This document shows, in pieces, positions 1 through 7,960 of a stretch of 64,000 nucleotides of DNA. The stretch is taken from the NCBI RefSeq assembly GCF_003143775.1, contig NZ_QFRJ01000010.1:62001-126000 (forward strand), written 5' to 3'. The translations under genes were made by a program, and so were the position numbers. The stretch comes from Brumimicrobium oceani. GTDB lineage: Bacteria; Bacteroidota; Bacteroidia; Flavobacteriales_D; Crocinitomicaceae. Positions within the stretch are counted from its first letter, which is position 1. Each line of letters begins with the position of its first letter. The notes under the pieces were generated by a model, which was not told the DNA's origin, made no database searches, and worked only from the letters and a program-made list of their open reading frames with translations.

Positions 1-63
1 TACATGGCAAATATAGGATTATTTCAAGTTTAAATAGTGGACAGAAAAATTTTAATCACAAAC

Positions 64-195
64 GTGGAGACGCAATGCATTGCGTCTCCTATGTTTATCA
101 TTTTGCGTCTCTAGGTTTTATCATTGTGCCACTCTAAGTTTTTCCATTTTGCATCTCTTGGTTTTATCATTTCTCGTCTCCACGTTTATCATTGA
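64..195. repeat. 28-bp palindrome plus ~23-bp tandem half-site array
   Basis: Positions 64-91 form a near-perfect palindrome centred on CGCAATGCATTGCG. To its right the half-site CATT(TT)GCGTCTC recurs at about 78, 99, 122, 145 and 168, with a last partial CATT at 190, so the period is 21-23 bases and the copies become degenerate. The array runs up to the rbfA leader. The palindrome belongs to the same family as 11809-11836, 18754-18781, 35246-35273 and 43112-43139. Function is unknown. It could be a REP-like element, a terminator remnant or a protein-binding array. Confidence 0.7.
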
Positions 196-236
196 ATGCC
201 TTTACTCAATATCTAAATTATGACTACTTTTGCGGT

Positions 237-572
237 ATGGGTTCAATAAGACAAAATAAGATTGAGAAAGTCATTCAGGAGGAAGTTTCTAAAGTTTTCC
301 AACAGAATGCGCGTGAATTGTGTTTGGGAGCAATGGTAACCGCAACTGTAGTTCGTGTTACCCCTGACTTAAGCATGGCGCGTGTGTATTTGAGTATTTT
401 TGCTGGGCCACCTAAAGAGGAGGTTCTTCAAAACATTCAAATCAATAAAGGAAAAATTCGTGGTGATGTTGGCCGCAGATTAAAAGACATGCGCCATATT
501 CCAGATTTAGAGTTTTTTATTGACGATTCTTTAGATTACGCTGAAAAAATCGATGAATTGTTAAAAAAGTAA
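237..572 (+). CDS. rbfA: 30S ribosome-binding factor RbfA
   Basis: This 111-residue protein matches RbfA, the KH-fold factor that binds 17S precursor rRNA and helps mature the 5' end of 16S rRNA in the 30S subunit, also during cold adaptation. Recognisable parts are the N-terminal helix with RQNKIEKVIQEEVSKVF, the strand SMARVYLSIF and the C-terminal RHIPDLEFFIDDSLDYAEKI. The frame is open from 192, but the family starts at about MGSIRQNKI, and the upstream extension lies in repeat DNA, so I chose the ATG at 237. The permease gene follows after 3 bases, suggesting one transcript. Length is normal for the family. Confidence 0.93.
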   Translation: MGSIRQNKIEKVIQEEVSKVFQQNARELCLGAMVTATVVRVTPDLSMARVYLSIFAGPPKEEVLQNIQINKGKIRGDVGRRLKDMRHIPDLEFFIDDSLDYAEKIDELLKK

Positions 573-575
573 GCC

Positions 576-1787
576 ATGAACGTTGCTCGATTCATAGCGC
601 GAAGGTATTTTAAATCTAAAAAGTCTCGAAATGTAATCAACCTCATTACTATGATTAGTGTTGTGGGGATTGCTATTTCTACAGCGGCTTTGGTGATTTT
701 ACTTTCAGCATTTAATGGAATTGAGCAAATGGTAATTAAGTTATACAGCGATTTTGATCCTTCAATCAGTATTCGTTCTGCTAAAGCAAAAACTTTTAAC
801 CAAGGTTTTATAGATTTAGAGAAAATCAAAGCTGTTGAAGGAGTTCAAAATACATCTCGTGCCATAGAAGAAGTCATCATTCTCAAACATGAAGACAAAT
901 GGGTTCATGCGCAAATGGTAGGTGTAGACACTAGTTTTTTAACGATGTCTAAAATGAAGAATCACCTTGTAGATGGCGTTCCTGAATTGTATATCAACAA
1001 TAAGCCTCAAGCCATTTTTGGCGCTTATTTATTGGATAAATTGGGTGGATATATTCCAATGTCAGACCACATTCAAGAGCAAATCACTTTTAATGTTCCC
1101 TTACGAGAAGGAAAATTGAGACCCGGTAAAAACCCTTTAAATGTTCGTGTGGTCAGCGTTTCCTCTCGCATGAATTTCAATAGAGAAGTGAATGCAGATA
1201 AAGCGGTTATACCTTATGATTTGGCCAATGAATTATTGGAGTACGGAGAAGATATTACTGCACTATATGTAGATGTAAATGATGACTACAATCTGAATTC
1301 TGTTAAAAAGAGCATTCAAGAAGTGGTAGGGGAAGATTTTGAAGTTAAAACCAATTTTGAAAAAAATGAATTGATTTTTAAAACCAGTCAATCTGAACGT
1401 TTAATCGTTTACTTCATTTTGGTGTTCATTTTCATTTTGGCCTCATTCAATCTAATCGCATCAATCGCCATGCTTTACGTAGAAAAGAAAGCGGATATAA
1501 AAACTTTATTTGGACTTGGTGCGACCAAGAATACCGTTTTCAACATCTTCTTTTTTGAAGGATTAATGATTGTGGGAAGAGGAGTAATTTTCGGCTTAGC
1601 GCTTGGTTATTTAGTAGTTTTCGCTCAAATCAGCCTCGGACTTATAGCTATGCCTAGCGCACCTGGAGACAATTTCCCAATGCTGGCCACATGGTCTGAT
1701 GCATTTATGATTATCGCCTCTGTAACTGTTCTGGGGTTAATTGTTTCCTATTTCCCTACTAAAATTTTGATGAGAAGACATGAGTAA
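576..1787 (+). CDS. LolC/LolE-like ABC transporter permease (FtsX family)
   Basis: The 403-residue protein has the layout of lipoprotein-releasing permeases: a cytoplasmic N-terminus (FIARRYFKSKKSRNVINLIT), TM1 at about 20-46, a large periplasmic MacB-like core, and three C-terminal membrane helices from about residue 268. The loop after TM2 carries the FtsX-type segment EKKADIKTLFGLGATK, which contacts the ATPase. Such permeases work with LolD to extract lipoproteins from the inner membrane. No ATPase gene is adjacent, which is usual in Bacteroidetes. It sits 3 bases after rbfA, a pairing that suggests co-transcription. Assignment to LolC rather than LolE is not possible from the sequence alone. 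Confidence 0.85.
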   Translation: MNVARFIARRYFKSKKSRNVINLITMISVVGIAISTAALVILLSAFNGIEQMVIKLYSDFDPSISIRSAKAKTFNQGFIDLEKIKAVEGVQNTSRAIEEVIILKHEDKWVHAQMVGVDTSFLTMSKMKNHLVDGVPELYINNKPQAIFGAYLLDKLGGYIPMSDHIQEQITFNVPLREGKLRPGKNPLNVRVVSVSSRMNFNREVNADKAVIPYDLANELLEYGEDITALYVDVNDDYNLNSVKKSIQEVVGEDFEVKTNFEKNELIFKTSQSERLIVYFILVFIFILASFNLIASIAMLYVEKKADIKTLFGLGATKNTVFNIFFFEGLMIVGRGVIFGLALGYLVVFAQISLGLIAMPSAPGDNFPMLATWSDAFMIIASVTVLGLIVSYFPTKILMRRHE

Positions 1788-2052
1788 TGTTTAAGGTTTA
1801 ATTATTAATGTTTAACGCCCAGTGCAACCCACGTTAAACACTAAACCTTAATAATTAAAATATTGTGTTCGGATAATCAACCAGAATAAATCATAACAGA
1901 TCCTTTTGTTATCAAAGTTATTTACAAGCAAAGGCATATAGAGTTAAGCGATAATGTTTAAGGTTTAATTATTAATGTTTAACGTCCAGTGCCACCCACG
2001 TTACCCCTTAAACATTGAACATTGATAATTAAAACGCCCAGCGCAACCCCAT
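1786..2052. repeat. Two intergenic copies of an imperfect inverted repeat
   Basis: The gap between the permease and the secreted protein holds two copies of the same unit, at about 1786-1860 and 1953-2034. Each opens with the same direct segment (AATGTTTAAGGTTTAATTAT) and contains a CGCCCAGTGCAACCC core at 1816-1830 and, with changes, 1983-1997. A third core stands alone at 2035-2049. Within copy 1 the flanks are inverted (TGTTTAACG before the core, CGTTAAACA after it), so each unit could fold into a hairpin. It lies between convergent genes, so a terminator role is possible, but the duplication suggests a mobile or amplifying repeat. Confidence 0.65.
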
Positions 2053-2058
2053 CAATCA

Positions 2059-4032
2059 TTATTTCGTGATTAACTGAACAAACCCCGACTTCTTCACCTC
2101 TTCTCCTGTGATTGTTTTAGCATTTATAATGTAAAAGTAGGTTCCATCTAAGATCGAATTCCCATTTTTATCTTTTCCATCCCATTTAAAGTCTGGTTGC
2201 TCAAATTCATTGATGACATTTCCCCAACGGTTTACAATGACACACTCTAAGGACTGAATTCCTTCGTGAGAAATTAATTTAAAGAAGTCATTAATTCCAT
2301 CCGCATTTGGAGTAAACACATTGGGTACTTCAACATCACAAACAGGATTAACTGAAATGAAAATAGAGTCTAAATCAGAAAGACAACCTTCAACATTGGC
2401 CTGCACATAAAAATAACTTGATTCAGCAGGCGAAAACGTTTGACTCGCACCAATAGCTCCTCCAGGAAACCAAGTGAATCCTGAATTGGGAAGAGAGGAA
2501 GTTGCAAGCACATTTCCTTCATCGCCTAAGCAAATATTTATGCTGTCTGGTAATGAAACTGTTGGCTTTTGGCCCAAAACAAGTTCAATCGAGTCTATTT
2601 CTGTTCCACAAATTGGGTGAGTTCCTTCAAGATAAACCCATCCCAAATCTGCGATTGTTGTGTTTAAAACCGAACCCGTTTCATTTCTAGGTAACCATAA
2701 AAAATCTGTTCCCGATAAATTAGAAACGCCTTCCAAACTGTTTTGATCTCCCTCACAAAAAACGGTATTTCCTTCAATTTCAATTGCTAATTGTTCAATA
2801 ACAGTCATTTCAAATTCTGCAGAATCTGAACATCCATTCGGACTAGTTGCGATTACTTCATACACCGTTGTTGTATCGGGTGCAACAGTAATGGTGGGAA
2901 GCGCAATATTGTTGTTCGTCCAAATAAAATCACTTTGAGAAATAGAGGAACTCGCTGTAATTATTTCTGCGGTTCCTTCACATATTGTATCGTTGCCCTG
3001 GAAAGTGATTACTGGCAAAGGATTAACATTTACGGTAACGGTTTCCGTGTTTGATATACAACCATTTGCATCTTCTCCTACAACACTGTAACTTGATGTT
3101 GTTGTTGGAGAAACATTAATTGTTGCACCAACCCCTCCAGGTGTCCATGTATAACTCATGTTTGAGGAAACAGAACTTGCCGTTATATCCACATTTTCGC
3201 CCTCACAAATGGTCTGATTTGTACTTACTTGGATTACTGGGTTTGGCGGAATAGTCACCGTCACTTGGTCTGTATAAGTACAAACTGGACGAAAACTAAT
3301 GTCGTCTAAAGCGAAATCGTTTCCTCCTCCTGAACTATTCAAATTAGTAATACAGATATCAATCGAAGTATTGGCTCCGGAGTTCCAAATCTCAAAAAAT
3401 TGATTCCATACACAGGCAGTCGTTGAAGTAGAAAAGGAATTTCCCAAACTGACACCGTTAATTGTAAACTGTAGTTGAGCTACATTTGGATCATTCAGCG
3501 CATTAGCAATCCATGCACTAAACTGATAATTGGTATTTGGAGCTACGTTTATTGTTTGACACCAAACACTAATACCGGGAGTGCTCGCTCCATTGACCAC
3601 CATCATGTTACCTACGCCGGTGGTTGTATGGTCTGAACAGAAGCTAAAATTGGTGTGCGCATTACTTGGGGAGGTAGCAATGGCATACGAACCCGCAATA
3701 GACAATAAACCGTAAGACCCACCTGGTCCAGGAACATATCCCGTGGTAAAACCAGTACTACCTGCTGAAAAATCTCCATTTACCACCAGTTCTGTTCCTA
3801 ATTCTGTTCCTGTACATGAGTAAACTCCTGATGTTGAAACAGTGATAGACGACTGCGTTGCACCTGTGCTCCAAGAGTAATTATCTAAACCCGGATTAGC
3901 TTGCAGTGTGTAGCTTTGCCCACATAACAATGTCGAATCGTTTCCAATTGAAAAATTGAGATTGCATGGGTTTTGTGAAAAGGCATTCAAGACAAACATC
4001 AAAGAAGTAATGATTAAAGCAATTGGTTTCAT
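2059..4032 (-). CDS. Large secreted protein with Ig/PKD-like repeats and T9SS type B sorting domain
   Basis: The 657-residue protein starts with a signal peptide (MKPIALIITSLMFVLNAFSQ). A first Ig-like segment follows, then a region at about 75-250 opening with ELVVNGDFSAG, which resembles carbohydrate-binding lectin-like domains. Several Ig/PKD-like repeats follow, each opening with a TICEG- or VFCEG-type cysteine motif. The last ~85 residues (VPNVFTPNADGINDFF ... GTYFYIINAK) are the gliding-motility-associated C-terminal domain that directs cargo through the type IX secretion system. The product should be exported and attached to or released from the cell surface, probably as an adhesin. 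The ligand is unknown. It is transcribed alone, divergently from serS. Confidence 0.85.
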   Translation of the reverse strand: MKPIALIITSLMFVLNAFSQNPCNLNFSIGNDSTLLCGQSYTLQANPGLDNYSWSTGATQSSITVSTSGVYSCTGTELGTELVVNGDFSAGSTGFTTGYVPGPGGSYGLLSIAGSYAIATSPSNAHTNFSFCSDHTTTGVGNMMVVNGASTPGISVWCQTINVAPNTNYQFSAWIANALNDPNVAQLQFTINGVSLGNSFSTSTTACVWNQFFEIWNSGANTSIDICITNLNSSGGGNDFALDDISFRPVCTYTDQVTVTIPPNPVIQVSTNQTICEGENVDITASSVSSNMSYTWTPGGVGATINVSPTTTSSYSVVGEDANGCISNTETVTVNVNPLPVITFQGNDTICEGTAEIITASSSISQSDFIWTNNNIALPTITVAPDTTTVYEVIATSPNGCSDSAEFEMTVIEQLAIEIEGNTVFCEGDQNSLEGVSNLSGTDFLWLPRNETGSVLNTTIADLGWVYLEGTHPICGTEIDSIELVLGQKPTVSLPDSINICLGDEGNVLATSSLPNSGFTWFPGGAIGASQTFSPAESSYFYVQANVEGCLSDLDSIFISVNPVCDVEVPNVFTPNADGINDFFKLISHEGIQSLECVIVNRWGNVINEFEQPDFKWDGKDKNGNSILDGTYFYIINAKTITGEEVKKSGFVQLITK

Positions 4033-4412
4033 AATTAAAGTATTAAGTTGTTGTCAAAATTTGAACTAAACCCTCTAAAACATTCCTTAGTTCATAAGGA
4101 CAGTGAAGGGGTGAGCCAATGAAATAAATTCGCATAGTGCTCTTAAATCAAAATAAAGACGTAAAAATGATGTATAAAGTACATGTAATAAACTCAAATT
4201 TATGAAATTACAGCAGAAGTATAGTTTAGACTAGCATTAGAATTAAAACAACTTTAGCTTCATTAATGGATTCTTAACATGGAAAAAACCATTTATATCC
4301 ATAACCCATTTCAAAAGAAGCCATTGTTCCTCACCATCAAAAAGAAATCTTAGGAACTCAGCGTTATTCAAGCAATAACTATTAAATTTGCGCATTCGAA
4401 AAATCATACATT
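4033..4412. other. Divergent intergenic region between T9SS protein and serS
   Basis: This 380-base AT-rich gap must hold the promoters for the leftward secreted-protein gene and rightward serS. I see no open frame, strong hairpin or T-box-like leader. No clear TAnnTTTG element stood out close to either start. Confidence 0.5.
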
Positions 4413-5684
4413 ATGTTGGAAATTACAAGGATTAGAGCAGAGAAAGACATCCTAATTGAAGGATTAAAAAAACGTGGCGTTGACTTTAGCGCGCAAATCA
4501 ACGAGATTACTTCGCTTGACGAGTCATGGCGTACAAAAAAATCTGAATTAGAATCAGTTCAATCCGAAAGTAATAAAATCTCAAAAGAGATTGGAAAACT
4601 AATGGGTGCAGGAAAAAAAGAAGAAGCAAATGCAGCAAAAGAACAAACTGCAAAGCTTAAAACGGAAGAGCAAAGCTTGAAAGAAGAAGTTGCTGAATTA
4701 GAAGCTAAAATTCAAGAGTTACTTTACGAGGTTCCCAATGTTCCTTTAGAAATAGTTCCTGCAGGAAAGTCAGAAGATGATAATGTCACTGTTGAAGAAG
4801 TAGGACAAAAAGTTCAATTTTCTGGAACACCTTTACCACATTGGGAATTGGCCAAGAAATATGATATCATCGATTTTGAATTGGGTGTTAAAGTTACTGG
4901 AGCAGGTTTTCCTTTCTACAAAGGAAAAGGTGCGAAGATTCAGCGAGCTTTAATTAATTTCTTCTTAGCAGAAGCAGAAAAAGCAGGATATACAGAGTAT
5001 ATTCCGCCATTGATGGTAAATGAAGCAAGTGGAATTGGAACGGGACAATTGCCAGACAAAGAAGGTCAAATGTACCACGATGCAAAAGACAATTTGTATT
5101 TAATTCCTACATCAGAAGTTCCATTGACGAATATTTACCGTGATGTAATTCTTCCAGATGAGAAATTCTCAATCAAAATGACAGGGTACACGCCAAACTT
5201 TAGAAGAGAAGCGGGGTCTTATGGTAGTGATGTACGCGGATTAAACCGTTTGCACCAATTTGATAAAGTGGAATTGGTTCGCATAGAACACCCTGATAAC
5301 TCTCAGAAAGCATTAGACGAAATGGTGAACCACGTAAAAGGTTTATTGGAAAAATTAGGTCTACAATACCGTATTTTACGATTATGCGGAGGAGATTTAG
5401 GATTTACCTCTGCTATCACTTACGATTTTGAAGTTTTCTCTGCGGCACAAGAAAAATGGTTAGAAGTGAGTTCTGTTTCATTATTCGAAACATTCCAGGC
5501 TAACCGTTTGAAATTGCGTTTCAGAAATGAAAATAAAAAAACGCAATTATGCCATACTTTAAATGGAAGTGCTTTGGCATTACCAAGAATTTTGGCCGCA
5601 TTATTAGAAAATTACCAAACTCCTGAGGGAATTGAAATTCCTGAAGTATTGGAGAAATATGTGAATTTTAAAGTGATAAAGTAA
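4413..5684 (+). CDS. serS: Seryl-tRNA synthetase
   Basis: This 423-residue class II synthetase charges tRNA-Ser (and tRNA-Sec where present) with serine in the cytoplasm. Residues ~25-105 form the long antiparallel coiled coil that grips the tRNA extra arm. The catalytic domain shows motif 2 as NFRREAGSYG and motif 3 as GSALALPRILAALLENYQ. TSEVPLTN, also typical of SerRS, is present. Length is normal. The ATG at 4413 gives a family-typical N-terminus (MLEITRIRAEKD). It is followed by an unusual structured intergenic region rather than another gene. Confidence 0.97.
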   Translation: MLEITRIRAEKDILIEGLKKRGVDFSAQINEITSLDESWRTKKSELESVQSESNKISKEIGKLMGAGKKEEANAAKEQTAKLKTEEQSLKEEVAELEAKIQELLYEVPNVPLEIVPAGKSEDDNVTVEEVGQKVQFSGTPLPHWELAKKYDIIDFELGVKVTGAGFPFYKGKGAKIQRALINFFLAEAEKAGYTEYIPPLMVNEASGIGTGQLPDKEGQMYHDAKDNLYLIPTSEVPLTNIYRDVILPDEKFSIKMTGYTPNFRREAGSYGSDVRGLNRLHQFDKVELVRIEHPDNSQKALDEMVNHVKGLLEKLGLQYRILRLCGGDLGFTSAITYDFEVFSAAQEKWLEVSSVSLFETFQANRLKLRFRNENKKTQLCHTLNGSALALPRILAALLENYQTPEGIEIPEVLEKYVNFKVIK

Positions 5685-5706
5685 TAAAACTAAATGCTTG
5701 TCGGGA

Positions 5707-5943
5707 ACTTTACCAGCAGTTTAATAAATTACAATAGAAAACGGTTTTCTCTTTAATTTGACAAGATCCTTCCATTGTTGAAAATTATGATTTTCAACAA
5801 TGGAAGGATGACAGTTGTGGGGATTGGTGGGGCAAAGGAGAGGAAAATTTCTTTTTCAATTTGTTGAAAATAGAAATTTGCGAAGGATCTTGTCGGTTCA
5901 CCGCTTAATCACATCATTGATTAGATGTATTTACTGGTAAAGT
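5707..5943. repeat. Nested inverted-repeat element downstream of serS
   Basis: Several inverted repeats are nested here. The outer pair ACTTTACCAG/CTGGTAAAGT lies at 5707-5716 and 5934-5943. A second pair GACAAGATCCTTC/GAAGGATCTTGTC lies at 5760-5772 and 5882-5894. Hairpin A has a perfect 20-bp stem, 5766-5785 with 5790-5809, and a 4-base loop. Hairpin B spans 5845-5879 (arms AAATTTCT/AGAAATTT plus TTTTCAA/TTGAAAA). A small hairpin sits at 5736-5750. The left arm of hairpin A overlaps the second pair, and an 11-mer (TTGTTGAAAAT) is repeated at 5775 and 5861, so alternative folds are possible. It could be a non-coding RNA, a long 3' UTR or a MITE-like repeat. Confidence 0.7.
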
Positions 5944-5977
5944 ATCGGATAAACTAATAAAACTAGTTCAAGAGTAA

Positions 5978-6015
5978 AGCACCGTTTTATACAACTGTAT
6001 AGAACGGTGTTTTTG
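5978..6015 (+). terminator. Intrinsic terminator
   Basis: CACCGTT and AACGGTG arms at 5980-5986 and 6003-6009, extended by TATACA/TGTATA inside, form a stem followed by a T-run. It is about 300 bases after the serS stop, so any read-through transcript would include the nested repeat element. Confidence 0.7.
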
Positions 6016-6092
6016 TTATAGGAATTTTCAAAATTTTTCCTCGTCTATACATTTATGTGACAAAAGTAACTGTAAAAACCTCATCCTATGCT

Positions 6093-6100
6093 TACCTTTG
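6093..6100 (+). promoter_or_regulatory. -7 promoter element for the rhodanese pair
   Basis: TACCTTTG matches the Bacteroidetes -7 consensus TAnnTTTG. Transcription would begin around 6107, which places the first ATG of the open frame (6088) upstream of the start site and supports translation from the ATG at 6130. Confidence 0.55.
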
Positions 6101-6129
6101 TACCCAATTTGAAACTTAAATATAGAGAC

Positions 6130-6387
6130 ATGAGCAATAATAGAAAGGTTATAGATGTACGTTCAGAAATGGAATTCATGGGTGGAAATGTTGCAGGAAG
6201 CATCAATATTCCATTACAGGAAGTACCCAATCGTTTAGAAGAATTTAGAGCAATGGACAACCCTATTCTTTGTTGTGCATCAGGTAATAGAAGCGGTCAA
6301 GCAGTTCAATTCTTGAAAGCTAATGGCATCGAATGTGAAAACGGCGGTGGCTGGATGGAAGTTAATTATCAAATGGCGCAACAATAA
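6130..6387 (+). CDS. Single-domain rhodanese-like sulfurtransferase (first of pair)
   Basis: This 85-residue protein is a single rhodanese domain (KVIDVRSEMEFMGGNVAGSINIPL). The six-residue active loop is C49-ASGN-R54, preceded by a second cysteine (C48). Rhodaneses carry a persulfide on the loop cysteine and move sulfane sulfur between thiol acceptors. The physiological acceptor is not evident. The frame is open from 6088, but a -7 promoter element lies inside that extension, so I start at the ATG at 6130. A second, diverged rhodanese gene follows after 5 bases, so the two are probably co-transcribed and arose by duplication. Confidence 0.85.
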   Translation: MSNNRKVIDVRSEMEFMGGNVAGSINIPLQEVPNRLEEFRAMDNPILCCASGNRSGQAVQFLKANGIECENGGGWMEVNYQMAQQ

Positions 6388-6392
6388 TATTT

Positions 6393-6698
6393 ATGGGATT
6401 TTTAAGTAGATTATTTGGTGGAGGGCCTAAGGTTGATTTGGCTGAATTAAAAAAGAATGGTGCCTTAATTCTTGATGTACGTAATCCGGGTGAATTTAAA
6501 AGCGGACATATCAAGGGAGCCAAAAATATTCCTTTACCTGAATTAAAGAATAAAATAAAAAGCTTAAAGAAAGACCAAGTCATCATCACTTGTTGTATGT
6601 CTGGCATGCGCAGTGGAAGCGCTAAAAACATACTGAAAAGTGAAGGATTTGAAGTTTATAATGGTGGCGGATGGTCTAGCTTAAAGAGTAAAATATAG
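6393..6698 (+). CDS. Single-domain rhodanese-like sulfurtransferase (second of pair)
   Basis: The 101-residue protein has a short N-terminal extension (MGFLSRLFGGG) and one rhodanese domain with LILDVRNPGEFKSGHIKGA. Its active loop is C68-MSGM-R73, again preceded by a cysteine (C67). It is similar to its upstream neighbour in the loop and in the ending NGGGW, so the pair looks like a tandem duplication. The N-terminal extension is amphipathic and could touch the membrane, but that is a guess. A strong terminator lies about 40 bases after the stop. Confidence 0.85.
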   Translation: MGFLSRLFGGGPKVDLAELKKNGALILDVRNPGEFKSGHIKGAKNIPLPELKNKIKSLKKDQVIITCCMSGMRSGSAKNILKSEGFEVYNGGGWSSLKSKI

Positions 6699-6736
6699 TA
6701 GTAGTGTGCTATCATGAGTAATAGTTTTTTAGTTTT

Positions 6737-6767
6737 AAAAGTCATTCCTTTGGGAATGACTTTTTTG
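6737..6767 (+). terminator. Intrinsic terminator of the rhodanese operon
   Basis: AAGTCATTCC and GGAATGACTT arms enclose a short TTTG loop and run into TTTTTTG, a classic rho-independent terminator. Confidence 0.85.
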
Positions 6768-6795
6768 TTTTCGCAGGTTTAATAAATTACCTTTG
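6764..6795 (+). promoter_or_regulatory. Promoter of the MscS-like gene
   Basis: TTTG at 6764-6767 and TACCTTTG at 6788-6795 are separated by 20 bases, matching the Bacteroidetes -33/-7 arrangement. The gene starts 19 bases downstream, at 6814. Confidence 0.65.
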
Positions 6796-6813
6796 CACTT
6801 AAAAATGTAAGAA

Positions 6814-7338
6814 ATGGAACCATATACTTTGCATATTATAGAAACAATTGCTGTTCTTATTGCTTATTTCACACTTAAGTATATCACCAAAAAAGCTACG
6901 AATAGAGCCGCCAGAAAGTTTTCTAAATCACAAACTAGGGTCAAAATTATCAAGAAGATTATTCAATTAATTTTGATTACCATTAGCGCACTCCTATTAT
7001 TATTCATTTGGGGAGTAGAGCAAACAGAGTTAATGTTCTTTATTTCTTCTTTACTTACCGTATTAGGAATTGCATTTTTTGCACAGTGGTCTATCATTTC
7101 AAACATTACCGCTACATTAATTATCTTTTTTAATCACCCTGCAAAAATTGGTGATGAAATAGAAATCTTTGATGTAGACCATCCTGTCACAGGGCGAATA
7201 AGCGATGTGGGAATATTTTTTGTAACAGTTAGAAACAAGGATGGTGGATTAATCACCATTCCTAGTAATCTATTTATTCAAAAAATGATTGTAAAGAAAG
7301 ACAACCAAACTTCTGCTATAACTTCAAAAGTCCTCTAA
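6814..7338 (+). CDS. Small MscS-family mechanosensitive channel protein
   Basis: The 174-residue protein has TM segments at about 7-25, 47-68 and 70-100. The last includes the pore-helix-like stretch GIAFFAQWSIISNITATLIIFFNHPAKIGDEIEI, which is the junction with the beta domain in MscS proteins. The rest is a short beta domain (GRISDVGIFFVTVRNKDGGLITIPSNLF). It lacks the C-terminal alpha/beta cage of E. coli MscS, as many small homologues do. It should open under hypo-osmotic membrane tension. The gene has its own promoter, and its 3' end overlaps the convergent DUF4256 gene by 23 bases. Confidence 0.85.
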   Translation: MEPYTLHIIETIAVLIAYFTLKYITKKATNRAARKFSKSQTRVKIIKKIIQLILITISALLLLFIWGVEQTELMFFISSLLTVLGIAFFAQWSIISNITATLIIFFNHPAKIGDEIEIFDVDHPVTGRISDVGIFFVTVRNKDGGLITIPSNLFIQKMIVKKDNQTSAITSKVL

Positions 7339-7873
7339 ACCCTCGAGAAACATAGTAGGAGATTGCACTATTGTGATAAATAAAGACTTCATCATATCTA
7401 TAATCTCCAAAAATAGCACCACCTAAGCTTCTAATTCGATCTGGTGTTTTTAACCAACTCGAAGATTTTGCATCGAATATACCAAGCTCTTGCAGTTGCC
7501 TGTATTGAATGTTATCTAAAATTTCAATTCCCATCTCCTCGGCGACATCCACGATATTGTTTTTTGGTCGCGCTTTTGGGTTAGACAGCAGAGCCTGTTT
7601 GTCATAGCACAAACTTCTGCGTCCTTTAGGACTTTCTGCCGAACAATCATAAAAAGTATAGGTATCTGTAGTTGAATCATAGTCTACTACATCGGGTTCT
7701 CCTCCTGTTTCTTCCATTCTATGAAGAGACCATAATTTTTCTGGCTGTGCCTTTAATTTTTCGAAAACATCCTCCCACTTTAGTGATTCATGTCTATTTA
7801 CGTTTTCCTCAAACCTTTCTTTAAGTGTTTTCAGTAAAGCGTCGCTTTCGCGTGATGTTAGGGTTTGGCTCAT
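7316..7873 (-). CDS. DUF4256 family protein
   Basis: The 185-residue soluble protein matches DUF4256, a family of unknown function. Conserved-looking parts are the N-terminal LLKTLKERFEENVNRH, the middle LWSLHRMEETGGEPDVVDYD, the FYDCSAESPKGRRSLCYD stretch, and the aromatic C-terminus FGDYRYDEVFIYHNSAISYY. The frame is open from 7915, but the ATG at 7873 (MSQTLTSRESDALL) gives the usual N-terminus. No signal peptide or membrane segment is visible. Its 3' end overlaps that of the convergent MscS-like gene. Confidence 0.8.
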   Translation of the reverse strand: MSQTLTSRESDALLKTLKERFEENVNRHESLKWEDVFEKLKAQPEKLWSLHRMEETGGEPDVVDYDSTTDTYTFYDCSAESPKGRRSLCYDKQALLSNPKARPKNNIVDVAEEMGIEILDNIQYRQLQELGIFDAKSSSWLKTPDRIRSLGGAIFGDYRYDEVFIYHNSAISYYVSRGFRGLLKL

Positions 7874-7960
7874 AATTTTTTTAATCTTTGGTGTTAGTTT
7901 TAGCATTAATAACATTTAGCAGTATTAATGACACCAAATCTAGTCGTTTTTTTAAATATT

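Noticed and set aside
64-195. CRISPR-like array
   Set aside because: The units are only ~23 bases apart, are degenerate and have no unique spacers of constant length; no cas genes are present.
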